Shown: positions 1 to 6,515, numbered from the stretch's first letter. The stretch is 9,209 nucleotides of DNA from an uncultured Ruminococcus sp. (GCA_946531975.1 CAMNAY010000052.1:1-9209), one strand, 5' to 3'. Notes: generated by a model from the sequence alone, not told the origin. Numbers and translations: made by a program.

Positions 1-1329
1 CACGGTCACAGGAAAATCTACTGTCTGACCGGTCCCAAGGGGATGCCGCAGGCAGAGAGCCGGCTGCGCGCCTATCAGGACATGATGCAGAAGCACGGGC
101 TGTACTTTGACGAATCCTATTATACATACGGCACATTCTGGGTCGATTCTGCACAGGAATATGCGCTGCGGCTGGTCACCGGTCAGCTTGCCCTGCCTCA
201 GGCAATCGTCTGCGGAAATGATATCACGGCAATGTCGGTCATCAAATGTCTGCTGGGCGCGGGCATCCGCGTGCCGGAGGACGTCGCTGTCACAGGCTAT
301 GACGGGTTTCCGTTTGCGGCGAATATCGACGTCACACTGACGACCTATGCGCGTGACCATGAGCAGCTCGGCGCGGATGCTGTCCGCCGGCTGCTGCGCA
401 ATATCACCGGAACGCTTGCACCTGCCGCGCATTCGCCCGCAAACGGCTTTCTGATCGGCAGCTCCTGCGGCTGTACCAGTGTGCCCGCAGCACAGCTTAT
501 GGCTGGCTTCTCTGCCAATACACCGATGATGTGGCAGGAGGATGTGTTCGCGGACGATCTGGCTTATGACCTCGCAGAAGCGCAGTCACTCGATGATCTG
601 ATGAAGCGTGCGCTCCGGCATTCCTATATTCTGTATCAGGCGGAGGAGATCCGGCTGTATCTGCGCGCAGAACACTCCGGCAGCGCAGAACCGCTGCTCC
701 GTCTCGCGGCAGTTTGCCGCGCTGACTGTGAACCTGAAATCATCAGCGGAGAGGCGGTTCCCCTGTACGGGATCCGGAGACTGCTGGCGCTCTCCGAACC
801 GGCGCGGACCTGGTTTCTGTCGCCGCTCCATCTGCACCGGATGCAGCTCGGCATGATTGCGCTGTCTTTCGGCAGTCATAACCGCGTGTATGACCGCAGC
901 TATCTGCATTATGTCTCCGATCTGACGGCGGCGCTCTCCCGGTTTCTCGCGCCGGACAAACCGGCTGCCCCCGCCGCACAGGGACAGCGCCGGCATAAAA
1001 ATGCCGCACTGCTCGAACAGCTCGCTGCACTGCGGAACCGTATGCAGCAGCAGCCCGAACTGGAATGGACAATCGACACGATCTGCGAAGACCTGCAAAT
1101 CAGCAAAAGCGCACTGCAAAAAAATTACCGCAAGCATTTCGGCAGGAGTATTTTTGAGGATCTCATCGAATTCCGCATCCGGAAGGCACAGCTGCTCCTG
1201 ACGGAAACCGCACTGACCGTGACGGAGATTTCCGTGCGCTGCGGATATTCGACCGAGAGCTATTTCATGAAGCAGTTTAAGCGCGTCACCGGCAGCACGC
1301 CCTCCGAATACCGGAACAGACATGCCTGA
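1..1329 (+). CDS. Sugar-binding-domain / AraC-type transcription regulator (5' truncated)
   Basis: The frame is open from base 1, and the residues before the first ATG at 43 (HRKIYCLTGPKG) read as a normal part of a LacI/GalR-type periplasmic-binding-protein fold, so the gene starts upstream of the window. Visible codons 1 to about 150 are the C-terminal half of that sugar-binding domain: the AIVCGNDITAMSVIKCLLGAGIRVPEDVAVTGYDG region is typical, and the SCGC at codons 155-158 closes the domain. Codons about 160-320 form a middle region I cannot name, possibly GAF-like. Codons about 345-440 are an AraC/XylS DNA-binding domain with two helix-turn-helix segments (DTICEDLQISKSALQKNYRK; TVTEISVRCGYSTESYFMKQF). 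By family, this is a cytoplasmic one-component sensor of a sugar or similar ligand. Its targets are not visible here; the next gene has its own promoter. A LacI-type N-terminal HTH could exist upstream of the window. Confidence 0.85.
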   Translation, partial: HGHRKIYCLTGPKGMPQAESRLRAYQDMMQKHGLYFDESYYTYGTFWVDSAQEYALRLVTGQLALPQAIVCGNDITAMSVIKCLLGAGIRVPEDVAVTGYDGFPFAANIDVTLTTYARDHEQLGADAVRRLLRNITGTLAPAAHSPANGFLIGSSCGCTSVPAAQLMAGFSANTPMMWQEDVFADDLAYDLAEAQSLDDLMKRALRHSYILYQAEEIRLYLRAEHSGSAEPLLRLAAVCRADCEPEIISGEAVPLYGIRRLLALSEPARTWFLSPLHLHRMQLGMIALSFGSHNRVYDRSYLHYVSDLTAALSRFLAPDKPAAPAAQGQRRHKNAALLEQLAALRNRMQQQPELEWTIDTICEDLQISKSALQKNYRKHFGRSIFEDLIEFRIRKAQLLLTETALTVTEISVRCGYSTESYFMKQFKRVTGSTPSEYRNRHA

Positions 1330-1395
1330 CGGCGGATGCTTCCGCAGTCCGCGCAGAGATAAATATGAACAAATTGTAAACATTCAGAAAGGCGG

Positions 1396-1424
1396 TTGAC
1401 TTTCGCAAATTTCTGTGCTATACT
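1396..1424 (+). promoter_or_regulatory. Sigma-A promoter of the TerD-like gene
   Basis: TTGACT at 1396-1401 and TATACT at 1419-1424 are separated by 17 bp, which is close to consensus. Transcription would begin near 1431, leaving a leader of about 46 nt before the ATG at 1477. The spacing and box quality are seen in the sequence; activity is inferred. Confidence 0.75.
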
Positions 1425-1430
1425 GTAATA

Positions 1431-1447
1431 CTTTACTGAAGGTAAAG
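1431..1447 (+). other. Hairpin at predicted mRNA 5' end
   Basis: CTTTAC (1431-1436) and GTAAAG (1442-1447) form a perfect 6-bp stem with a 5-nt loop, beginning at the predicted transcription start. A hairpin in that position commonly protects an mRNA from 5'-end decay. It could also be an operator, because it lies just downstream of the -10 box. Confidence 0.4.
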
Positions 1448-1476
1448 CACAAGTACACCTGCAAGGAGGGAGCATT

Positions 1477-3483
1477 ATGAACTACGATCAACTGCTGTTT
1501 TCGGAGCTGAGACTGATTGCAGTCACAGAGAATACGGCGCCGCTGACAGAGGAAAACCTCGTGAAAGCCATGACCGTCAATGCGGAGCTGCGCGCACTGG
1601 GCTATACACTGCCGGCGGGAGAGATCATCCGGCTGGCAAAGTCTGCGGATGCTGACACGCTGGCGGATCGCGTGCGTTCCTATATCGGCGATGTCAAGGC
1701 AAAACCGATGTATCCGAATTTTCCGTCACAGGTCATGGAACTCGATGAAGCAGTGTTCCGGTTTCATCAGCTCCTTCACTATTTATCAACCTACGGCATT
1801 GAGGAGCTGACCGGTGCGCCGGTCACAAGAGGCTGGCTGCCGGACATGCAGGAGACCGAAAAGACCGAATCCGATGACACACTGCTGGACGCAAAGGTGC
1901 TTGCGCTGATCGGCAGCGGGGAAAAATACCGCAAGCCTGCAATGAAAATTCTCGGCAAGACTGAGCGCATGACCGATAAGGAATGCATGATGATCGCGGA
2001 ATGCGCCGGAAACCTCACCGCAGAGGCGCTTGCAGGCATCACCGTGACCTTCAAGCAGAATCTGCTGCTCGTGTTCCATGCGGTCTTTGCTGCACCGGAC
2101 CTGAACACGGACGAAAAGCTCCGTACACTGCGGGCGCTCTGTCAGCACACCGGCGATATCTGGAAATGTATGGACTACACGCTCACGCGCTCAAAGTTCC
2201 ATTTCCGTACATCGCAGAAGCGGCTGCTCGTCAGGCTGCTGGAGCAGTACCCGCTGCGCGATTTCCGCGATAACCTGATCCTTTCCGGCAAAAAGCGCGA
2301 GCGCACGCTGCTGATGCTCAAATTCATCGACTTCAACTCCTATTCCCGCAATCCGGAATTCGCAAAGGCAGTTGCAGAGCTGCGTGCCGGTACGCTCCGG
2401 TCCTGGGAATCGGAGGTCAAGGCAATGGTCAGCCGGAAGGCTCCGGATGTGCTGGATGCCTATGCACAGCGCCCGGGCATGATGCTTCGGCACCTCACCT
2501 ATCTGCTGCGGAACGGCTATCCGGTCAATGCGGTCTTTGATAAGCTCATGCCGCATGCTGCGGAACTGAAGCCGCAGACACTCGTCAGCCTTGTGTCCTT
2601 CTTCTCCCGCGAGGAAGCCTCAGAGCTGACGGAGGACCGGTATCAGGAGACCGTCACGCTGCGGTATATGCTCCGGTACCTGCTGCAAGCGCGTCTTTCT
2701 GCAAATGAGACGGTTCTGCGCGGCAAAAAGGTGCTGCTCCGGATGCCCGGCTTCGACCTCGATCATTCTGCAATCCGCATCAATGACAAGTCGGCAGAGG
2801 GCGGCTATATCCGCTCCGGTCTTGCGTACAAGATCCCGGCGGATGTCCGGTGCATCCGCTTCTTTGTCTACTGGAACGACAAAAAGCGCGTGGATATCGA
2901 CCTGCACGGTGCAGCGTTCGATCTGCAAAACATGCCGATCAATATCGGCTGGAATGCAAAGTTCAAGTCCGGCGAGCTGGTCTTCAGCGGCGATGTCACC
3001 CACTCCGATGCTGCGGAATACATCGACCTCGACCTCGAAAAGGCGGCAGAATCGCTCCGCAGTGTCTCGCTGAATATCAACCTGTATGCGGGCTATGACA
3101 CCTTCCGCGAGATCGACGAGTGCTTTGTCGGCATCATGGGTGTATCAAAGACCGGCGCCGATATCCGGCTCTATGACCCGAAAAACTGCTTCTTTACGCA
3201 TTATCTCACCGGAAAATGCGGGCAGATGCACTACGGATATATCGACGTCGCGAACCGGCTGCTCGTCTTTGACGGCATCCCGAACCCCAAGGGCGATTAC
3301 TACAATCACGCGCCGCGGAATGAGGCGTTCACGCTGAACGATTACCTCGGCATCCTGATGCAGTCGCAGGGGGCGTCGTTCGTCAATTCCGCAGAGGAGG
3401 CAGACCTCACGCTGGTCATGGGCAAGCCCGCCGCGGAAACCGAAGTGAGCCTGATCGACAGCAATTTCTTCTTAGAGGGTTGA
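1477..3483 (+). CDS. Large protein with C-terminal TerD-like domain
   Basis: This is a 668-aa protein. The start is set by a strong AAGGAGG (1463-1469) seven bases before the ATG. Residues about 1-420 are helical and unlike any domain I can name with confidence; a stretch near residues 80-110 (YPNFPSQVMELDEA, then FHQLLHYL) resembles the N-terminal parts of some large TerD-associated proteins. Residues about 423-610 look TerD-like: PGFDLDHSAI, DIDLHGAAFDL, FSGDVTH and EYIDLDL repeat the acidic beta-strand pattern that binds calcium in TerD/CABP proteins, followed by ECFVGIMGV and LYDPKNCFFTHYL. No signal peptide or membrane helix is seen, so it should be cytoplasmic. TerD proteins occur in tellurite-resistance and general stress loci, but no other ter gene is next to it. 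It sits alone between its own promoter and the RNA promoter, which overlaps its stop codon. Recognition was by eye; the domain call is moderate and the physiological role unknown. Confidence 0.6.
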   Translation: MNYDQLLFSELRLIAVTENTAPLTEENLVKAMTVNAELRALGYTLPAGEIIRLAKSADADTLADRVRSYIGDVKAKPMYPNFPSQVMELDEAVFRFHQLLHYLSTYGIEELTGAPVTRGWLPDMQETEKTESDDTLLDAKVLALIGSGEKYRKPAMKILGKTERMTDKECMMIAECAGNLTAEALAGITVTFKQNLLLVFHAVFAAPDLNTDEKLRTLRALCQHTGDIWKCMDYTLTRSKFHFRTSQKRLLVRLLEQYPLRDFRDNLILSGKKRERTLLMLKFIDFNSYSRNPEFAKAVAELRAGTLRSWESEVKAMVSRKAPDVLDAYAQRPGMMLRHLTYLLRNGYPVNAVFDKLMPHAAELKPQTLVSLVSFFSREEASELTEDRYQETVTLRYMLRYLLQARLSANETVLRGKKVLLRMPGFDLDHSAIRINDKSAEGGYIRSGLAYKIPADVRCIRFFVYWNDKKRVDIDLHGAAFDLQNMPINIGWNAKFKSGELVFSGDVTHSDAAEYIDLDLEKAAESLRSVSLNINLYAGYDTFREIDECFVGIMGVSKTGADIRLYDPKNCFFTHYLTGKCGQMHYGYIDVANRLLVFDGIPNPKGDYYNHAPRNEAFTLNDYLGILMQSQGASFVNSAEEADLTLVMGKPAAETEVSLIDSNFFLEG

Positions 3484-3508
3484 CAGACAGCACCGTTCGT
3501 GATATACT
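3480..3508 (+). promoter_or_regulatory. Strong sigma-A promoter of the tandem RNA gene
   Basis: A perfect TTGACA (3480-3485) is followed after exactly 17 bp by TATACT (3503-3508). The -35 box overlaps the TGA stop (3481-3483) of the preceding gene. The predicted start, about 3515, coincides with the first base pairs of the outer helix of RNA unit 1. No plausible protein start follows, so this promoter appears to serve an untranslated RNA. Confidence 0.8.
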
Positions 3509-3515
3509 GAATACA

Positions 3516-3646
3516 CAGCAAGCGTGAGCCTGCACATCACGGCAGCTTCCTTTTACTGAGAGTCAGGCTGCTTCCCTGTTCAGGGTTTGCCCTGTTCAGG
3601 TGCAGCTTCAGAGTGCAGGTTTTGTCTGCTGTCAGATTGCTTGCTG
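3516..3646 (+). repeat. RNA unit 1 (pseudoknotted, most divergent)
   Basis: Outer helix: CAGCAAGC (3516-3523) with GCTTGCTG (3639-3646), 8 perfect pairs. Inner helix: CCTGCAC (3529-3535) with GTGCAGG (3613-3619), 7 perfect pairs. Proposed pseudoknot: GGCAGC (3541-3546) with GCTGTC (3628-3633), 6 pairs including one G-U. A local alternative competes with it, GCAGC (3542-3546) with GCTGC (3568-3572). The conserved CTTCCTTTTA occupies 3546-3555. This unit carries an insertion of two near-identical small hairpins, CCCTGTTCAGGG (3574-3585) and CCCTGTTCAGG (3590-3600). The pseudoknot is weakest here. Confidence 0.7.
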
Positions 3647-3650
3647 AGCC

Positions 3651-3766
3651 GATACAGGCGTTGCTGCGGGATGCAGCCCCCCGGCTGTACGTGACTTCCT
3701 TTTATCCGTTGAAAAACGGTTCGATGTGTGTGCCCGCAGTATGCGTGTCACGGGATAGCCTGTATC
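3651..3766 (+). repeat. RNA unit 2 (pseudoknotted, with GNRA hairpin)
   Basis: Outer helix: GATACAGGC (3651-3659) with GCCTGTATC (3758-3766), 9 perfect pairs. Inner helix: CTGCGGG (3664-3670) with CCCGCAG (3733-3739), 7 perfect pairs. Inside it are CAGCC/GGCTG (3674-3678 with 3683-3687) and CCGTT-GAAA-AACGG (3706-3719), a classic GNRA tetraloop hairpin. Pseudoknot: CGTGAC (3690-3695) with GTCACG (3747-3752), 6 perfect pairs. CTTCCTTTTA occupies 3695-3704, directly after the 5' pseudoknot strand. Confidence 0.75.
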
Positions 3767-3772
3767 ATTTTG

Positions 3773-3885
3773 ATTGACAAGCGTTCAGGCGCAGCGAAAG
3801 CGCGGGAGCGCAGATGACCTCCTTTTATCCTCCATGATCCCAATGGCTCGACTGCCCTGAGTCCGTCATCTGATTGCTTGTCAAT
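3773..3885 (+). repeat. RNA unit 3 (pseudoknotted, clearest fold)
   Basis: Outer helix: ATTGACAAGC (3773-3782) with GCTTGTCAAT (3876-3885), 10 perfect pairs. Inner helix: TCAGG plus GCAG (3785-3789, 3791-3794, one bulged C) with CTGCCCTGA (3852-3860). Pseudoknot: CAGATGAC (3811-3818) with GTCATCTG (3865-3872), 8 perfect pairs. The conserved block reads CCTCCTTTTA (3818-3827); with the preceding A it resembles the 3' tail of 16S rRNA. A small CCAT/ATGG hairpin (3832-3846) follows. Confidence 0.75.
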
Positions 3886-3898
3886 TCCGCTGAAAATT

Positions 3899-3932
3899 GC
3901 CCCGAAGCATGAGAAATTGCTTCGGGGCTTTT
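3899..3932 (+). terminator. Rho-independent terminator of the RNA gene
   Basis: GCCCCGAAGC (3899-3908) pairs perfectly with GCTTCGGGGC (3919-3928), a 10-bp GC-rich stem with a 10-nt loop, followed directly by TTTT (3929-3932). It lies 13 nt after the last RNA unit, giving the tandem RNA a defined 3' end about 146 bp before the next promoter. Confidence 0.88.
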
Positions 3933-4078
3933 GATTTGCACTGAAAAAAAACAGCCCTTTGTTTTCGCCCTGCCGCTGCGGAAGCCCTCCGGCGGCACTA
4001 GAATTGCAAAATATTTCGTCACAGATCGCACTATTTAATATGGAATCCTACAAAATTGTCGGAATGGGCGTTTTTCGC

Positions 4079-4107
4079 TTGATTCCTGCGGAATTTCGCT
4101 GTATAAT
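4079..4107 (+). promoter_or_regulatory. Sigma-A promoter of the SulP transporter, with spacer palindrome
   Basis: TTGATT (4079-4084) and a perfect TATAAT (4102-4107) are 17 bp apart, giving a start near 4114. The spacer region contains a short palindrome, ATTCC-TGC-GGAAT (4082-4094), partly overlapping the -35 box, where a repressor could bind. A second TATAAT-like string at 4120-4125 lacks a good -35. The stretch 3933-4078 before this promoter is otherwise unremarkable, apart from a GC-rich inverted repeat (TGCCGC 3971-3976 with GCGGCA 3992-3997) that lacks a downstream T-run. Confidence 0.75.
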
Positions 4108-4143
4108 ATCTAGGCATTCTATAATAATATAAGCGGAGATGAA

Positions 4144-5829
4144 TTGATTTTGGAAAAGACTATGGCGAAGCAAACGGCTGACAAGCTGAAACCGAAGCTG
4201 TTTTCGGTTATGAAAACCTACACGAAGGCACAGTTCGTGAAAGATCTGGTCGCGGGCGTGATCGTCGCGATCATCGCACTGCCGCTTTCCATTGCACTCG
4301 CACTGGCTTCCGGCGTCAAGCCGGAGCAGGGACTCTACACGGCGATTGCTGCGGGATTTCTCGTCTCGCTGCTCGGCGGAAGCCGCGTGCAGATCGCGGG
4401 GCCGACTGCTGCATTTGCTACGATCGTTGCGGGAATCGTCGCGACCGACCACATGGAGGGACTGGTTCTCTCGACCATTATGGCGGGTATTCTCCTGATT
4501 ATCATGGGACTCTGCCGCTTCGGAAAGCTGCTCAAATACATCCCGAACACCATTACGGCAGGCTTTACCTTCGGCATCGCTGCCACAATCGTGATCGGAC
4601 AGATCAAGGATTTTCTCGGTCTGACCTTCAAAAATGCGCCGATCGAAACGGTGGATAAGATCGCGGAAATCGGCAGATGCATCGGCAGCACGAACCTGTA
4701 TGCACTGCTGATCGGTATGCTCTCCCTCGTCATTATGATTCTCTGGCCGAAAAAGCTCGACAAGATTCCCTCGTCCCTGATCGCGGTGCTGGTCTGCTCC
4801 GTACTGGTCAAGCTGACCGGCATTCACGTCAACACAATCGGTGACCTGTACACGATCTCCAGCGCACCGCCGAAATTCGTGATGCCGCATGTGACCTTCG
4901 CGCGTGTCCGTGCGATGCTCCCCAACGCATTCACAATCGCAATTCTCGCGGCGATTGAATCGCTGCTCTCCTGTGTCGTTTCCGACGGCATGATCGGCTC
5001 GAAGCACCGTTCCAACATGGAGCTGATCGGACAGGGTGTCGCCAATATCGGCTCGGCTCTGTTCGGCGGCATTCCCGCGACCGGCGCAATCGCCAGAACC
5101 GCTGCAAATGTCAAAAACGGCGGCAGAACGCCGATCGCAGGCATTGTGCATTCTGTGGTTCTGCTTGGCATTCTTGTCCTGCTGATGCCGTATGCTTCGC
5201 TGATCCCGATGCCGACAATCGCTGCAATCCTGTTTATCGTTGCTTATAATATGTGCGGCTGGAAAAATATCCGCACAATGCTGAAAACAGCACCGAAAAG
5301 CGACATCGCCGTTCTGCTGACCGCGATTGTGCTGACCGTCGTCTTTGATCTGGTTGTCGCGATCGGTGCGGGACTTGTGCTGGCATCTTTGCTCTTTATC
5401 AAGCGCATGGCGGATGTCACCGAGGCACATACATGGACAGACTACGATGAGGAATCCGATCCGGATAACATTCAGCACAAGCAGATTCCTGCACGCACCA
5501 GAGTCTATGAGATCAACGGACCGATGTTCTTCGCGGCGTCGGAGAAGTACAAGTATATGCTGGACGATCACGATTACGACGTTCTGGTCATCCGGATGCG
5601 CGATGTTCCGGCAGTCGATGCCGCCGGTGTCGAGACACTCGCGGAAATCGTCAAGGGCTGTAAAAAGAACGGCATCCGTCCGGTCTTCTCCCATGTCAAC
5701 GAGCAGCCGATGCACGCCATGGAGAAAGCAGGTCTCAAACAGGAGGTCGGCGCAGAGAATTTCTGCCCGCATATTGACAAGGCGCTGCTCCGCGCACAGG
5801 AACTGGTGCAGAGCATGAACAGCAAATAA
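4144..5829 (+). CDS. SulP-family inorganic anion transporter with STAS domain
   Basis: This 561-aa integral membrane protein has the full architecture of the SulP/SLC26 family. Residues about 30-420 are strongly hydrophobic membrane segments carrying the family core DLVAGVIVAIIALPLSIALA, GLYTAIAAGF and QIAGPTAAF (83-91). Residues about 440-555 form a cytoplasmic STAS domain (INGPMFFAASEKY from 457; AVDAAGVETL with D492). The STAS loop is DAAG rather than the DSSG of phosphorylated anti-sigma antagonists, so it lacks that serine. By family it moves sulfate, bicarbonate or another anion, probably with Na+ or H+; the substrate cannot be read from sequence. Start: TTG at 4144 is preferred because GCGGAG (4133-4138) lies 5 nt upstream; TTG at 4150 and ATG at 4162 are alternatives that remove only the poorly conserved N-terminus. 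It is monocistronic, with its own promoter and terminator. Confidence 0.92.
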   Translation: MILEKTMAKQTADKLKPKLFSVMKTYTKAQFVKDLVAGVIVAIIALPLSIALALASGVKPEQGLYTAIAAGFLVSLLGGSRVQIAGPTAAFATIVAGIVATDHMEGLVLSTIMAGILLIIMGLCRFGKLLKYIPNTITAGFTFGIAATIVIGQIKDFLGLTFKNAPIETVDKIAEIGRCIGSTNLYALLIGMLSLVIMILWPKKLDKIPSSLIAVLVCSVLVKLTGIHVNTIGDLYTISSAPPKFVMPHVTFARVRAMLPNAFTIAILAAIESLLSCVVSDGMIGSKHRSNMELIGQGVANIGSALFGGIPATGAIARTAANVKNGGRTPIAGIVHSVVLLGILVLLMPYASLIPMPTIAAILFIVAYNMCGWKNIRTMLKTAPKSDIAVLLTAIVLTVVFDLVVAIGAGLVLASLLFIKRMADVTEAHTWTDYDEESDPDNIQHKQIPARTRVYEINGPMFFAASEKYKYMLDDHDYDVLVIRMRDVPAVDAAGVETLAEIVKGCKKNGIRPVFSHVNEQPMHAMEKAGLKQEVGAENFCPHIDKALLRAQELVQSMNSK

Positions 5830-5848
5830 ACCGAATACCACGCAAACC

Positions 5849-5892
5849 GCGCGGGTGTGATGCTGCAAAAGATCGCACCCGCGCTTTGATTT
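5849..5892 (+). terminator. Rho-independent terminator after the SulP gene
   Basis: Bases 5849-5861 pair with 5872-5884 in a 13-bp stem containing one G-U pair (GCGCGGGTG on the 5' side against the CACCCGCGC strand), with a 10-nt loop, followed by TTTGATTT. The stem begins 19 nt after the stop codon. The T-run is interrupted but the stem is very stable. Confidence 0.8.
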
Positions 5893-5908
5893 CCCGCTGC
5901 GGATGCGC

Positions 5909-5937
5909 TTGACAGTGGGCGGAAGCCATGTTATAAT
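5909..5937 (+). promoter_or_regulatory. Consensus sigma-A promoter of the redox operon
   Basis: TTGACA (5909-5914), a 17-bp spacer and TATAAT (5932-5937) match the consensus perfectly. Predicted start is near 5944, giving a leader of about 74 nt. Such a strong core promoter fits a highly expressed central-metabolism enzyme. I saw no clear Rex-type palindrome (TTGTTAA...TTAACAA) next to it. Confidence 0.85.
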
Positions 5938-5981
5938 AAAAATGATACAGAATCAGATGTTACTCGATTTCTGTTGATCAA

Positions 5982-5995
5982 ATCCCGCAAGGGAT
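5982..5995 (+). other. Leader hairpin with GNRA loop before nuoE-like gene
   Basis: ATCCC (5982-5986), GCAA and GGGAT (5991-5995) form a 5-bp stem closed by a GCAA tetraloop in the operon leader. It ends six bases before the AAAGGAG ribosome binding site (6002-6008). It may stabilise the mRNA or hold the binding site open; there is no sign of a larger riboswitch in this short leader. Confidence 0.4.
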
Positions 5996-6017
5996 CCAGA
6001 GAAAGGAGTCTGTACAG

Positions 6018-6515
6018 ATGCAATGTCAATGTCAGCAGCAGCAGAGCGACCTCTCGCTGCTTGCGCCGGTGCTGAAGGAATATGCGGCAGTCCCCGGCAG
6101 TCTGATCACGATTTTACAGCATGCACAGGAGATCTACGGTTATCTGCCGACTGATGTGATTTATCACATCGCAGAACAGACCGGCACAACGCCCGCCCGC
6201 GTCATGGGCGTCGCGACTTTTTATACACAGTTCCGGTTTCAGCCGGTCGGCAAGTACCTCATCATGCTCTGCGACGGCACCGCATGTCATGTCAACGGCA
6301 GCTCGCGTATCGCAGCGGCAGTACAGGAATATCTGCATGTCGAAAACGGCGGCACAACCGCAGACGGGCTGTTTTCGTTCAGCATCGTCGCATGTCTCGG
6401 ATGCTGCTCGCTCTCGCCGGTCATGATGATCAATGAGGATACCTACGGTTCCCTGACGCCCGCAAAGGTCCTCGACATTCTCAAGGAGATTCAGGCAAAG
6501 GAGGGAGCAGCATGA
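6018..6515 (+). CDS. NuoE/HydC-like [2Fe-2S] subunit of an NAD(P)H-linked complex
   Basis: This 165-aa protein has the usual length and fold of the thioredoxin-like 24-kDa subunit. Residues about 10-75 give the helical N-terminal part (LITILQHAQEIYGYLPTDVIYHIAEQTG, then VMGVATFYTQFRF). The [2Fe-2S] ligands are C85 and C90 (CDGTAC) and C126 and C130 (CLGCC), with C129 as an extra cysteine where many relatives have alanine. The start has AAAGGAG nine bases upstream. Two further cysteines (C3, C5) sit in a Gln-rich N-terminal tail and are probably not ligands. The stop overlaps the next start (ATGA at 6512-6515), implying translational coupling. In soluble Clostridia complexes this subunit passes electrons to or from the flavin site of the NuoF-like partner. 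The alternative, a true complex I NuoE, is unlikely because the neighbour order lacks membrane subunits within view. Confidence 0.92.
   Translation: MQCQCQQQQSDLSLLAPVLKEYAAVPGSLITILQHAQEIYGYLPTDVIYHIAEQTGTTPARVMGVATFYTQFRFQPVGKYLIMLCDGTACHVNGSSRIAAAVQEYLHVENGGTTADGLFSFSIVACLGCCSLSPVMMINEDTYGSLTPAKVLDILKEIQAKEGAA

Larger units (their letters stand above)
3515..3932 (+). ncRNA. Structured RNA made of three tandem pseudoknotted units
   Basis: This roughly 418-nt transcript unit has its own promoter upstream and a Rho-independent terminator at its end, and no convincing ORF. It contains three homologous units (3516-3646, 3651-3766, 3773-3885) joined by short linkers. Each unit has an outer helix of 8-10 bp, an inner helix of 7-9 bp, and a third helix whose 3' strand lies between the 3' strands of the inner and outer helices, making a pseudoknot. 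Shared blocks in the same order are CARGCGT at the base of the outer helix, YTCCTTTTA just after the 5' pseudoknot strand, and GATWGCYTG before the unit closes. The outer helix shows a compensatory change (AAGC/GCTT in units 1 and 3, AGGC/GCCT in unit 2). The downstream transporter has a separate promoter, so this is more likely a free-standing RNA than a leader. I do not recognise the class. Confidence 0.8.

Noticed and set aside
1332..1345. GCGGA-TGCT-TCCGC hairpin just after the regulator gene, as a terminator
   Set aside because: The stem is only 5 bp and no T-run follows, so intrinsic termination is not supported.
1368..1388. Imperfect palindrome around GAACAAATTGTAAAC as a Rex-type operator
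   Set aside because: It does not match the TTGTTAA-N4-TTAACAA pattern and symmetry is poor.
3516..3885. CRISPR array or mobile-element repeats
   Set aside because: The units differ in most bases, are over 110 nt long and are conserved as folded structures rather than as identical repeats with spacers.
3515..3932. The tandem structured RNA as a cis riboswitch for the SulP gene
   Set aside because: A strong terminator closes the RNA and the transporter has its own consensus-like promoter at 4079-4107. A read-through model is possible but not needed; I keep it as a secondary idea only.
3971..3997. GC-rich inverted repeat between the RNA terminator and the SulP promoter as a second terminator
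   Set aside because: There is no T-run on the plus strand. On the minus strand the T-run (3945-3952) is about 20 nt from the stem, and no minus-strand gene is present to terminate.
3825..4031. A 68-aa minus-strand ORF overlapping the RNA terminator and transporter leader
   Set aside because: It crosses the terminator hairpin and RNA unit 3, has no recognisable motif or ribosome binding site, and is explained by chance.
4048..5868. A 606-aa open frame on the minus strand opposite the SulP gene
   Set aside because: Its translation is rich in Cys, His, Asp and Arg without any domain pattern, it mirrors the codons of a well-supported transporter gene, and no ribosome binding site or promoter serves it. 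It is a shadow produced by GC-rich codon bias.
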